A DNA stretch of 64,000 bases from Rhypophila decipiens. Lineage: Eukaryota > Ascomycota > Sordariomycetes > Sordariales > Naviculisporaceae. Below the pieces are notes generated by a model. That model had not been told where the DNA came from. It did no database searches and saw only the letters and a program-made list of their open reading frames with translations. The position numbers were made by a program, and so were the translations under genes. Positions 33,861 to 45,698 of this stretch are shown here, in pieces (the first letter of the stretch is position 1; each line of letters opens with the position of its first letter). The stretch covers positions 38,345 through 102,344 of the forward strand of contig MU858183.1 of assembly GCA_033297075.1 (NCBI GenBank), given 5' to 3'.

Positions 33861-36165
33861 ATGCCTACCATAAACGTCGACAAGTACGCCCTGTTCAAGG
33901 AGCTCGGCCGAGAGTGAGTGCTAAGCTACCCCGCCATGTCCAACATCACCACCAAGTCGCATCCCGCTCCGAGGCCGGCGACACCACGTTCGGCGCAATT
34001 CGCCGGCTCAAAAGCAGACGACATGACGGATTATGCGCAGGACATAATTCGACTTCATAGACTAACAGTATTGTTTTCCCAGGTTCACTCCCGACAGCTT
34101 CCAAGAACTCTGCTTCGACTTCGGTATCGAGCTCGACAAGGACACCGAAGATGATCCCTCCCGTCCAAAGGACCAGGCTCCCGAGCTGGCCATCGAGATC
34201 CCCGCCAACAGATATGACATGCTTTGCTTTGAGGGTACGGTGCAGTCTTGGTTGATTGAGAGCCGTAGGGCGGTGCGGGTGCTGACGGGTTGCAGGAATC
34301 GCCATGCACCTAAACATCTTCCTCCAAAATCATGCGACGCCGAATTACAGACTTCTCGACATCCCCGAGGAGAAATTGCAGAGTATCACGGTTACGAAGG
34401 AGTGCGAACAAGTCCGTCCATACGTCGCTGGTGCTATCCTTCGCAATATCAAGTTCACAGAGGCCTCGTACAACTCCTTCATCGGTCTCCAAGACAAGCT
34501 GCATCAGAACTTGGCGAGGCAAAGGACGCTGGTATCGTGAGTTAAGCCATATTGGAGCTGGAGTACGCGGTATATGAGCTCACCATCACAAATAGGATTG
34601 GTACCCACGACCTCGACACGATCAAGGGGCCCTTCACCTACACCGCGCTCCCGCCGAAGGACATCAGCTTCGTCCCTTTGAACCAGACCAAGAAAATGAA
34701 CGGCGAGGAGCTGATGCAGTTCTATGAGACGGATAAGCACTTGGGCCGCTACCTCCACATCATCAAGGACAAGCCCGTATACCCAGTCATCTTTGACGCG
34801 AACCAAACCGTCTGCTCTCTGCCTCCCATCATCAACAGCGACCACTCCAAGATCACTCTAAACACCACCAATGTCTTCATTGAGATTACGGCTACCGATC
34901 AGACGAAGCTGGACATTGTCTGCAACATCATGGTCGCCATGTTCTCCAAGTATTGCGCCGACCCGTTCACGATCGAGCCCGTCAAGATCATCTCGGACCA
35001 CAACGGGGCCACACGCATTACGCCCAGCTTGGCTAAGAGGACGATGGAAGTCGAGATTGACTACCTGAACGGTTCCTGCGGTCTTAACGAGTCTCCCGAG
35101 ACGCTGTGCAAGCTGTTAGACAAGATGGCATACGAAGCCAAGCCGTCCAAGGATCCCAAGTTTATCTCTGTAACAGTACCGCCCACCCGTGCGGACGTAT
35201 TACATGCCTGTGATGTGGTATGTTATGGTCGTGGCGTTTCAATAATTCGCAGCACTAACGTCCAATGTAGATGGAGGATGTCGCGATCGCCTATGGTTTC
35301 AACAAGCTTCCCCGCTCAGAACCAAACAAGTCCTCGACCATTGGCAAGCCACTACTCATTAACAAGCTCAGCGATATTGTCCGAAATGAGTCCGCTATGT
35401 CTGGTTGGGTTGAGGTCATGCCGCTCATCCTGTGCTCGCACGCTGAGAATTTTGAGTGGCTCAATCGCGTAGACGATGGCAAGACTGCCATCAAGCTTGA
35501 GAACCCCAAGACGGCCGAGTACCAGATTGTGCGGACATCGCTGTTGCCTGGGTATGACCGCTACATTACATCTCTGCAGCTGAGCATATACTGACAGTCT
35601 CCCAGACTCCTCAAGACCATCCGAGAAAACAAGTCAGTCCGTCTTCCCCTAAAGATCTTCGAGTCGGCAGATGTAGCCTTCAAGGACGAGACCTCAGAGA
35701 GGCGCGCGAGAAACGAGCGCCGCTGGGCAGCAGCTTTCTACGGCAAGACCAGCGGTTTCGAGATTGTGCATGGACTCTTGGATCGCGTGCTCTCCATGCT
35801 GCGCATCGCCTTTGTCACGCACGACGAGGGTCTGCAAGGCAAGAGCATGGACTTTGAGGTGAAGGAGAACCCTAGCCCGGAGGACGGCTACTTCATCGAG
35901 GAGATCAACGAGCCCACCTTCTTTGGCGGCCGTGCTGCAGCCATTTACGTGCGACTGAACGGCAAGGTGCAGCGGATTGGAGAGTTTGGTGTCTTGCACC
36001 CGAGTGTGTTGGAGAAATATGAACTCAAGTACGTCGTCCCGGTATTCCTTGTTCTGTCCCTTCTCATACCTTGTTTGCTTGAAGATTTGAGTCAAGTTGC
36101 TAACCGTAGCTGGAAATAGATACCCGGTGAGCACTTTGGAGATTAACCTCGAGGTCTTCCTCTGA
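33861..36165 (+). CDS. FRS1: Cytosolic phenylalanyl-tRNA synthetase, beta subunit
   Basis: Seven exons: 33861-33913, 34083-34234, 34296-34536, 34596-35217, 35271-35551, 35606-36028 and 36120-36165. All six introns have GT-AG ends and consistent phases. The product is about 605 residues, matching the roughly 600 of eukaryotic beta subunits. It begins [16 protein letters not shown]. The B3/4-type region follows with [15 protein letters not shown], then [13 protein letters not shown] and [20 protein letters not shown] with the B5 domain joined across an intron, and the catalytic-like module with [19 protein letters not shown] and [13 protein letters not shown]. The last exon encodes only 14 residues, ending [11 protein letters not shown], the family's usual C-terminus. 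The alpha2beta2 enzyme charges tRNA-Phe. Confidence 0.95.
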
Positions 36166-37841
36166 GTATGGATATAAAGTATGAGAATAGAGATCTACAC
36201 CCTTGTTGCTCAAAAGATGCCTACATGTAGACATGCTGGGTAGTGTCTGCTTTATATCCGAGCTGGTGAAAAAGAAAATAGAGTGCTCTCCTCAATTCCA
36301 ATGTCCCTAAACGAGGCACATTATGCCCACAGTTCACCTTCTTTGTCTGCTCGCGGTTGACATTTCCCACACTTATTGAGTCACCGACTTGTTTGGCTTC
36401 CATTTCATGTACATGGAGATTCGGAACGCCGCTTCAAACGATGTTATCAGCGCTCCTATCGCCGAGGTACGGCGGACAGGTAGCGACCTCCCTCCCTCGT
36501 CTTGTCTTCCAACTACTTATCCAATCAATGCCGTTCCAGGTTTCGTCGAATCTTGAGTCGGACCCCAAGCTGTACCGGAGTCCGAGTATGACATTCTGAC
36601 ATTGTTGACATGCTTGGCAATCTCTATCTCATCAGTTATGGGTTGAGCAGTCACCCTCGGCGGAGGAACACCTTGGCAGACGGCGGACCGGCGGAGGTAC
36701 CTCCGGGCTTGGTCTCCCCAACTCATATACTCCGTTGGTAGACGGGGAACGTATCTTATGCCCGCAGCTAGCAATTCACCAAGCTGTAGTAAGAACGTCT
36801 TTTTTGACTGACTGGTTCGGTGATTCCATCATTCCTTGGCAGATGGCGGTCAAGTTGGTTTCGTCCAGAGTTGCCCTGATGTGGCATGTGAAACAACGAC
36901 ATCGCCGTCAGTAGTTCGCTTGGAACCTGTTGAATAATCTCTACTGGTTGGAAAGTGTCCGGATTTACACATGTAATTCCGAGTTGTCTTGAACCTTGAT
37001 GGCTTGACGTACGCGTTTACACAACCATTGGTGGTTACATTTATGGAAGCGTTCAGAGAAACCACCGGTATGAAACTTTTCTCTCATAACACGTACTTAT
37101 GGTTCTTGTACTGTGAATTACAGAAAATATGCTCTTTTGCGATCATGAGGTATTGACATATGTGCGGCGGACGATCCACGGAGACATCTCGACTCTGCAT
37201 CAGCAGAGCAGATATGTTAACTCGCTAAATAACCCCGGATTCCATATACCATAAGTTATTGGGCTTCAAGATATGACAAAAAAGCATGGACTTTGTGTTC
37301 ATCTTGTGTCACCAGAAGTCTCCGAGTACCGTAGGTAGCGGAGCCGAGCTCAAGACTCCGAGTTGAGATCGGCTGTTAGGCTTCTTTGCGTGGGCTTGTG
37401 GCCGGTCGGTCAGCATACGCCGTGCGTACATGTATGTACCCGACGGGGTCCGCTTCAGCATACACAGTTACACTCTACCACCAACAAGATGAACATGGTC
37501 ATGGATTGTCATCGAGGCACGGATAATGCACACACGCGTTTCACGGATTCCGCGGGTTTACGGGTTGTATTTCCGGGGTCTTTTTGTTTTGACATTTTCA
37601 ACGCAGGAAAAGGGAAGCCGCAAGGAATAGCGAAAATTGGTCAAACAGGGCGTGTTGGCAGGTAGAAACTGTGAAAGGACGGAGCATGTAAATTATCGTT
37701 ACCGCGGGCCAGTGAAATATATGGCTCATGCAATCCGGCCTTGACGACCGCCACGGCGGTGGCTTTGTAATGTTTTCAACGGTGTTGGTTACCTCATATC
37801 GTATGCTTGAGGTTTGGTGTGGCTTATCGCTGGGAAAGGAC

Positions 37842-37862
37842 ATCTCCATGGTCCATGGAGAT
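37842..37862. repeat. Inverted repeat, 10-bp arms
   Basis: ATCTCCATGG, one T, CCATGGAGAT: exact reverse complements around a single base. Confidence 0.85.
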
Positions 37863-38103
37863 TTGGAACTGGCTCTTTGTTCATACATCTTTCGGGCTGT
37901 CTTTTTATATTATGGTTAGAGGTGAATCAATCAGATGTTGTCGTTCTTTTTTTGCTCTCGTAATCTAGACCATAATCGCTAATGGTGACGTTCAATTCGT
38001 ATTCGGTTATGTATGTAAAGGTCAGTGTTGGGGTGAGTCTTCGAGATGAGATGAGATCAGATCTCACATCCTGAGATCACCGCGGGCCCGGGGGTCTGTG
38101 TTT

Positions 38104-38190
38104 GTACCGTTACCCGGTACAGTACACTGTACATACATGTAGGGCTGATGGCAGTGCTGGAGTTGTACTGTAACCCGTACTGTACCACTG
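38104..38190. repeat. GTAC-rich palindromic cluster
   Basis: Seven GTAC tetramers occur within about 85 bp, including GTACAGTACACTGTAC (38117-38132), an inverted repeat with 7-bp arms, and a related TGTACTGTAACCCGTACTG stretch (38164-38182). A TGAGATC-A-GATCTCA inverted repeat is just upstream (38052-38066). Purpose unknown. Confidence 0.65.
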
Positions 38191-40163
38191 ATTACACAGC
38201 AGGTATCATCGAGAAGCACTGCATTTTCAGCTGGAGGCACCCTCTGTGCCCTGTTCGTGAGCCCGCAATCGCTCCTGCCAGTGTCCAACAGATTCTCGAA
38301 TCTCAGATCAAGTAAGTTTCAGCCCACGCTTATTCGTTTGGTAGAAACAACCAGCCCTGCGCAGCAACGTGGGATTGTATCCGTACTCGGATTCCTTTCC
38401 ATTCGATCGGGTCACGGTCGTTTTCGCTTTTCTTGCCGCTGGTCGTTTTAAAGTTTCGGGAGGGAGGCCTTCGTTTTCGTATTAAATGCTTGTTTTGGGA
38501 ATTGCGCAGCGGGACAAGACTTTAAGCTCGTCCTTGAGCCTTTTAGTGTAGACGCTATTGCAGCGTTTGAAGCATATTTCAACTTTATTTATAAAGAGCG
38601 TTGTACCAGTGCACGCGTCAATATCACGAGCTTTGTGAGACGACGTCAAAGCCACATGTGTATTACTGGAATTGGAAAGCTGGGGACAAACCATTCTGCG
38701 GCCCCGAACCACTTCTCAACTGTGGTTTCACTCTTCACACGCTATGCTACCAAGCATAATCTGCCTTGTTGAATGGGCTCAGTCCCGCTGACGGCTTGGC
38801 ATGAGAACTGGTAAATCGACGGCCGGCGGAAATGTGATCGGCTCACCGTCCGAGCAAGCCCAAAAGTACGACCGGATAGGTTGCGCTGTGATAATTCGTG
38901 TTCGGGTCGGAGACTGCCAAGATTGCGAGAGTGCGAGGGCCAAGAAGGCCTCATATTTGACCCTAGCCGTGATGACTGGTTTCGTCGTTGTGGGTGTGAG
39001 ACGAGGTGTGATATTTTGTGGAGTTAACCGGAGTTTGGAGTTTTGACTGGCCATGACGGTAATTCCTTCTTGCGGCCGCTTTATTAACGGGGATACTGCG
39101 CGCGTTACGCTGTATGGCGTATCCGTAAGCTGGAGGGAAATGCTGGCAAATGCTACCGACAAAATTGACAAAAGGCCAGGCAGATAATGCGGTTTGGTCT
39201 GGGCATTCCTCGAGCATTATATTGGTTTCTTTGTTCTCCACGTTGTATTTGTCACCACTTCCTATTCACAATGACGGATTCTGCCTGGCGGCCTGGGAAA
39301 CGCCGAGCGTGTGAATCACGGCACATGGAGCAATAACTGGCCGGCCTTTAGTCATCCTCCGCTTAGCTCCGTGAGCACTCCAGCCTCCGGGGTTTGGGGA
39401 CACCCTTTCACCATATCATAACGCCGAGCAACATTGCCTGAATGCGGGTGGAATTCCACTTGCATGCTGCGTAGCATCCCCGATTTGGTAGAAATGGAAA
39501 TCTGAAGCAAGGGACTCGGTATTTGTTCAGGGGGGGTTGTTATCAATCTCACCGTTCCACCGCCGTACAGTCCGCACAGGCTGAAAGCGGGACGGCCTAT
39601 TCGTTCCCTCGCATGGTTGCCCACTTTTCGAATACCATAACCATGGATTGGGGCTTTGATAAGCTTGATTTCTTTTGGTTTCCCTTCGGCTCCTGGCGTT
39701 GAAAATGGTGTAACAACCCGGCACCAAGCCAATTAGACACCGTTCTCGACGCCATTTCTAATGTCTCCGAGCAAGACAAGGGGTGCACCTAACAATAATG
39801 ACGGATTCTGATTATGAATCTCATCTGCAGCAACCCCTTGATTACGGTACACGTATGTGCCCAACTCCTTTGACGTGCACGGAAACATTTTTGTTTCTTG
39901 GTATTGATGGACGGAGTACGGATAGAGATGACTCCTTCCCGGGAGAGATGTGGCATGGCATCATTCCGTCCAATTCATTCGATGAATGGTCCCATGGGTT
40001 TGGTCCAAGCAGCCTCAACGGGTTGCCGGGGCTGGAGTTAAGGCACCCGACCTTTACTAATCCGCTGTCACACACTCTTCATCCCAGAAATCTCCGTGAG
40101 CTGAGCGGAGCTTTGTGACTTTCTTACAATGGTGGTACATATCTGTTCTAATTTAGGTCTTCC

Positions 40164-40177
40164 GTCCGCCGGCGGAC
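40164..40177. promoter_or_regulatory. Candidate Zn(II)2Cys6 factor site upstream of the MFS gene
   Basis: GTCCGCCGGCGGAC is a perfect 14-bp palindrome with CCG and CGG half sites, about 195 bp before the ATG of the drug transporter. Fungal binuclear zinc-cluster regulators bind such everted or inverted CGG triplets. The binding role is inference. Confidence 0.4.
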
Positions 40178-40371
40178 CGAGATATAAGATCGGGGTGGTC
40201 TCCCCAGATTAGATGCCTCATATCTTTGCCTCATCATCCTCATCAACATATCTAGGTCATCATCTATGATAATAGCTCTCTGATACCCAGCTGAACTCGA
40301 CACAAGCACTCTGCCGACAGCTCATCACTCATAAACCAAACATCAACAAAGGCCACCGCGAGACAGACACA

Positions 40372-42228
40372 ATGACGACCACCAACGGCGAGGCGGCACC
40401 GGCTGCCTCTAGCACCAACCTGTCCTACAGCGAAAAGCCCAACACCACGGCCCCGTATCTCGGCGCCAGCCCGGACGCAACTCTCATGGAAGGGTCCACC
40501 AGAGCGCCATCAACGGTCGAGGAGCCGGAAAAGAAGCTCGTAGACGACAACATAAGTACCAGCGGAAACGAGACAGACAATGCCACCGTGGTAGCTGCCG
40601 GCTCGGACTCGGAAGAGATTGCCGGCCTTGAATATCCAACCGGCTTCCAACTGGGCATGGTCATTGTCGCCCTCGTGCTGAGTATCTTTTTAGTTGCCCT
40701 CGATATGGTATGTTCTGACCCCTTTCCATCCTTCATCTCATCCGACACCTGACTAACACGCGCATGTCACCAGACCATTGTAGCAACAGCCATCCCAAAA
40801 ATAACAGACGAATTCCACGGTCTCGAGGACGTAGCCTGGTACGGATCAGCATTCTTCATGACGGTCGGCGGCTTCCAATCGACATGGGGCAAAATCTTCA
40901 AATATTTCCCCCTCAAGCTCTCCTTCCTGGTCAGCATCTTCATCTTCGAACTCGGCTCTCTCATCTGCGGTGTAGCACCCAACTCGACAGCCCTCATCAT
41001 CGGGCGTGCCATCGCCGGCGTCGGCGCAGCAGGCATCGGATCAGGATGCTACACCATCGTCGGCTTCGCAGCACCTCCCAAACAACGCCCCCTCTTCACT
41101 GGTGTAATCGGCGGGGCATACGGACTCGCCTCCGTGGTCGGCCCTCTCGTCGGCGGTGCCCTCTCAGACCACGCCACCTGGCGCTGGTGCTTCTACATCA
41201 ACCTGCCCATCGGCGGTGTCTCGGCAGCCATGATCCTCTTCTTCTTCACCACGCCCAGCCAAGCCAAGCCGATCGCTGCTCCGTTCCGGGAAAAGATCCT
41301 GCAAATGGACCCCATCGGCTGCGCGCTCATCATGGCCGGCGTGATCTCGTACATCCTCGCATTCCAATACGCCGGTGTGACCCACGCCTGGAACTCGCCC
41401 ACCGTGATCGGTCTGATCGTGGGCTTCATCCTAATCTTCATCACCTTTGGCGTGTGGGAATACTACAACGGCGAGCGATCAATGATCACCCCTCGCTTGT
41501 TCAAGCACCGCACCGTCTGGGTGGGGTCTCTCTACATCTTCTTCTTGGCCGGCAGTTATTTCGTCCTGGTGTATTACCTCCCCCTTTACTTCCAGTCCAT
41601 CGACGACCAATCGCCCACCCAGTCGGGAGTCCGCAACCTGCCGCTTATTCTGGGCGTAACGATCGCGACAATCGCCTCGGGCGGAGCCGTCACGGCAACT
41701 GGAATCGCTGCCCCGATTGCCGTCGGCGCCGGCGCGATCGCCACTGTCGCGGCAGGCTTGCTCTACACCCTCGACATCGGCACCGGATCAGGTAAATGGA
41801 TCGGATACCAAGTCCTCGCAGGCTTGGCCTACGGCGCAGGGTTCCAAATTCCCATCATCGTGGGCCAAGCGAGCTCGGCGCCAGAGGATCTCAGCTCCGT
41901 CACCGCAATAATCTTGTTCTTCCAGACCATTGGGGGTGCGATTTTCGTGAGCGCCGCGCAATCTGCATTCATCAACAAGGCGATCAACACAGCTGCGGAG
42001 CTTGCGCCGGAGGTCTCGCCGCTGATGATCATTGGCACGGGCGCGACCCAGTTGCGGGTTGTCTTTGCGGATAATCTGGACGAGATCCTACTCGCGTATA
42101 TGCAGGGGCTTAAAGTCGCTTTTGCGATTGCCACTGCTGGTGTTGGGGCCTCGTTTGTGATTAGTTTGTTCAGCTCGTGGAGGAGGTTGAATACCGCTGC
42201 TATCAAGGAGTCTGGTGGTGCTGCGTAG
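40372..42228 (+). CDS. MFS multidrug transporter, 14-TM (DHA2) type
   Basis: Two exons: 40372-40707 and 40774-42228, donor GTATGT, acceptor CACCAG, phase 0; about 596 residues. A polar N-terminal tail of about 90 residues precedes the first membrane helix (MVIVALVLSIFLVALDM), which the intron separates from TIVATAIPKITDEF. That sequence is the typical start of fungal DHA2 drug:H+ antiporters. Motif C is present as GAYGLASVVGPLVGGALSD, the antiporter signature, and GRAIAGVGAAGIGSGCY matches helix 4. Around 14 hydrophobic helices are expected. Relatives export toxins or fungicides and often sit beside secondary-metabolite genes, but none is recognisable next to this one. The palindrome at 40164-40177 may take part in its control. 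Confidence 0.92.
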
Positions 42229-43890
42229 ATAGTTCTCGAAGGGATTTTACCATTTGGTGTTTTCTTTTGGTCATTGTATCAGCATCGCTTGCGAGCTCTC
42301 CACTTTTTTGATACCTTTTTGATTTCTTTTGGGTATAGATTTCTTTCAACAACACTGAATGGGGCATGGCGTTTGGTTGGGTTCTTTGATACAGCGGTGG
42401 TTGGTTGCTGAGGACTTGGAGTTGGTGGTGCTGAAGCGGAAAGCATTGGATTCGGGAATACACTAATACGATACCTCTATACTGAAAGTGGCGGGGTGTA
42501 CGGACTAGAGATGAAATAATAATACTTGATGCGTCACTTGCTCTTGATGCTTCCCCTGTCATGCAGTCCCACTCGTCGAGTTCCTGGAATTTTGGAATGC
42601 TAAGTAGAACTTGTGTTGAACATGGCTCTATGCTTCCTACCTAGTAGATGAAGCTACATGTATCCAGCCTTCAGCCGACCAGCTCCAGCCCAAGGGCTCC
42701 ACAGTACCTCCGTCATTTCCTGCTCCCAAGCATTTCCCTTTATTCAATCCCAACTTTTTGAAACGTGAAAGGGATCTCTACGACTTTCCTTCATCACCTT
42801 CTAGCAGACGCACAGGAACCTTTTCGGTGAGGCAGACCAGGGAGATTTGTGGATACTTCGGTCTCCACCCCGCTCTACAAGGCTCTCATGAGAGCAAGTG
42901 ATCTTGTGAAGATTGAACGGAAGGCACGAAGGGCGGATAGGAAGCCAGAATAGGTATGTCCGCGGAGTTGAAGAAATATCAAGGTCATGAGTATCTGTAC
43001 TGTTAAAATTAAAATGCTGGCACCTAAGCTAGCTTTACTCACTTTCAGGGTGAAGCACACAGGGCCGTGAGTCGACAATGGCAGGATACCTCTTTCTGAG
43101 GTCCGAAGAGCGGCAATAAGGACCTAGCTCCATGACCTAGATAGGGCAGGTCGAGTAAACACCAACCGGCGGCGTCTTGCCCGTCGTGCCTGCCCTTTTG
43201 TGTTGAGGAAGAACCAGCGCAGATTCAGGTACCATTTCATTCCATCATATTCCAATTTCATCTCCAAAGTAAAAGTTTCAGCAAACAATAGCTTGCCGTT
43301 TTCCCATTAGGCAGAAAAGACATCGGACGAAAGACTTCGCATCAATACCAAAACATGGTCCTTGCAAAACCCTGGGATAGAATCGTCTCAGAAGATCAGA
43401 TTCAAGTCATTCGACTCATTCCTTCGATCACCATATCTGAAACAGTTGGGATATGTTTCAGAATAACTATTGTTTAAAGAACGGCGAGTACTTATACTAT
43501 TGTTGCCCCTATTCGCAATCTACACCGGGGTCAACTGCTTGAATAGTGGCTCCATCCGTACCACGACAATGTAAGGTACCTTCTCCGAGAGGAAGGAGCA
43601 CAATAGTAGCCGCAGGTTCGGCAGGAGAAAGCAAACTGTACATAACCTAGCCCTAATTCCCACCGGTCTTGGAATTTCGAATCCTTTCTTCTTCTTCAAC
43701 CTTGGAATATTCCAAGTGCCGATTCTCTTTGCTCGTTGACCCTCTCTTCGCTTCAACATCAGGAGCAATACCATTTCTCGATTCAAATATTCGCCGTCGT
43801 TCGCCCAGATCTTCACCAAAGAGTTGTTTTTTGAATCAACTAGAACCAGCCAAGACACCGACGACGCCGCCTCCGCCGACGACGAAGAAG
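42229..43890. other. Intergenic between MFS gene and acidic Cys-motif gene
   Basis: No coding frame with family features. The right part (43500-43890) is the leader of the next gene; its frame is open upstream of the chosen ATG but has no earlier ATG in a good context. Confidence 0.5.
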
Positions 43891-45698
43891 ATGACCGGAA
43901 GCTGGTGGCACCGGTTGGCCTACCACCACCGACTGGTGGGATACCGAGACTTCCTCCGGAGGGTCACACCACTGGAGGCCGACAGCCAGTCGGTCTCTGG
44001 TGGTCCTTCGGAGGTCGCTGCCTCCCAACACGCCGCCGCCGCCGCTGCTGCCGATGCCGCCGGAGAGGCAAGCCAGGAGATGGGAGCCGCTCCGGCTACC
44101 CATGGAGGTAAGCATTCGATTCATATGATCCTATCGCTTTCCTGTTTCCCTAGTTACCTCCCTCTGCTTTTGTCATGTGTCAAGTTTGTTCGATCCCCAG
44201 CTTCCTATCATTTGACGAGGATCAGAGGACATATGGCGACATATTCCTTTCCACCATCCCATCATTACTCATGTGTGCTTCTTGCCCTTTTGACCACCTC
44301 TCCTCCTTTAAATCTCCTCTCGTTCTGACAGTTCTCTCCACAGGAAACCCATCGCTCGGGTTGGGCCTCACCGACGTGGCCACGCTCGCCACAGAGAGCA
44401 CCGCCGCCCAATCGACGGGCTCAGACTCTGCCGCGGGTGGCGACACCCAAAGCACCATCACCAACAAGCAGCCCCGTCACAGCTGCAAGTGCGGCATCTG
44501 CGATTCCTGCACCGCTCCCTCCTCCCAGGAGCCGGCCCTCGTCTGCCACCATGTGGCGTGCGTGTCCCTGGAGGACTGCACAATCCTCCCTGGCTACAAG
44601 CCATACCGGTTTGTTAACCCCGACAACCGAAGAACCGCCAGGATCTCCTGGCTACCAACCAACTTCTGGTCGAAAACCGGCCAACTCACCCCAAGTGAGC
44701 AAGTCTCACAAATAGCTTCCTCCTTCGACCTCGAGAACGACCAAGAGCTCATCTCCGACATGACCGCCATCATCCGCGACAGCATGAGCTCGCTCGCCCA
44801 CCGAGAAAATCGGCGATTCCAGCAGAGATCTGTCGAACGCACGCTCGAGAACATGGAGGGTCTCCTCAAGGCCGGTCTGCTGGACGAAAGGTCGCCATTC
44901 TACGACCTCTTCGCTTCTCGTATCAACCAAAAATCTGGCTCGGCGCCATCCACATCCTCCCAGGATGCGCAAGACCAGAATGACGAGGATGACGTGCCCA
45001 TGCATCGCTTCCAGCTCATCATGAACGTCATGGCCGAGGTCGACAGGATGGTTGCCGATGGCCGGATCACCGAGGCCGAGAAAGAACAAACCATGTTGGA
45101 GTTTTTCACCAAGGCGATGACGGCATTCGACGAGTCTAATGGTCTCAATCAGTTCGCGGGCAAGCCCAAGACCCGGACTCAACCGTGGGTGGACAAGTGG
45201 ACAAATGCCCAGACTGCACGTGTCCAGTCAGGCAAGGAGATGGCTGAGTTGGAGATGGCCAGAAGGACGAGCGGCATCCCGATGGCTGCGTATGGCCGAG
45301 AACCCAAGATCCGAAGTCGTTTGGCTAGCGAGGTGTGGGCGGCTAACCCGGTCGATACCGATCAGAGCCATGAGACTGCCATCATCAAGCGCCAAGACGA
45401 GCCCGGAACTCCTGCTGAGGCATTGAAGTCCATGACTCTCCCGGATGCCGACCTGGGCTCTGAAGCACCCGACTCGGACATTTACGGCGTTAGCGACGAC
45501 TCTGACGGTGATGGAGATGCCAAGACGGCTGAGCTGACTCCTGCGGTTGTTAACCAGGACTCTGAAGGGTCTGGCGACTCCGACTCCAACGATAGCGACG
45601 TCCAGATTGAGACTGCTGAGAAGTCAGTTCCAGATGACGGTGATGATTCAGACGAGGAGGAAGAGGTCATTCTGTTTAAGGGTAGGCGCCGAGCTTGA
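43891..45698 (+). CDS. Uncharacterised acidic protein with CxCxxCxxC motif
   Basis: Two exons: 43891-44107 and 44344-45698, donor GTAAGC, acceptor CCACAG, phase 1; about 523 residues. The N-terminal 70 residues are Ala-rich after MTGSWWHRL. Around residue 110 a Cys/His cluster appears, CKCGICDSC then CHHVACVSLEDC, which could bind zinc. A helical middle region (ISDMTAIIRDSMSSLAHREN, then MHRFQLIMNVMAEVDRMV) follows. The last 100 residues are Asp/Ser/Glu-rich, ending EEEVILFKGRRRA. No signal peptide or membrane segment is seen, so it is probably nuclear or cytoplasmic. I do not recognise the family. The start could be wrong if a further 5' exon exists. Confidence 0.7.

Larger units (their letters stand above)
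36166..40371. other. 4.2 kb gene-free region rich in palindromes
   Basis: No believable gene. It contains a 10-bp-arm inverted repeat at 37842-37862, a GATC palindrome near 38052-38066, a GTAC-rich cluster at 38104-38190, scattered TACATGTA-like sites, and near its right end the MFS promoter with a perfect CCG/CGG palindrome. CGGCGGAC and TCTCCCCA occur both near 36680-36720 and near 40170-40210. Confidence 0.55.

Noticed and set aside
40764..41795. 343-codon Arg/His-rich plus frame inside the MFS gene
   Set aside because: Out-of-frame shadow of the transporter exon.
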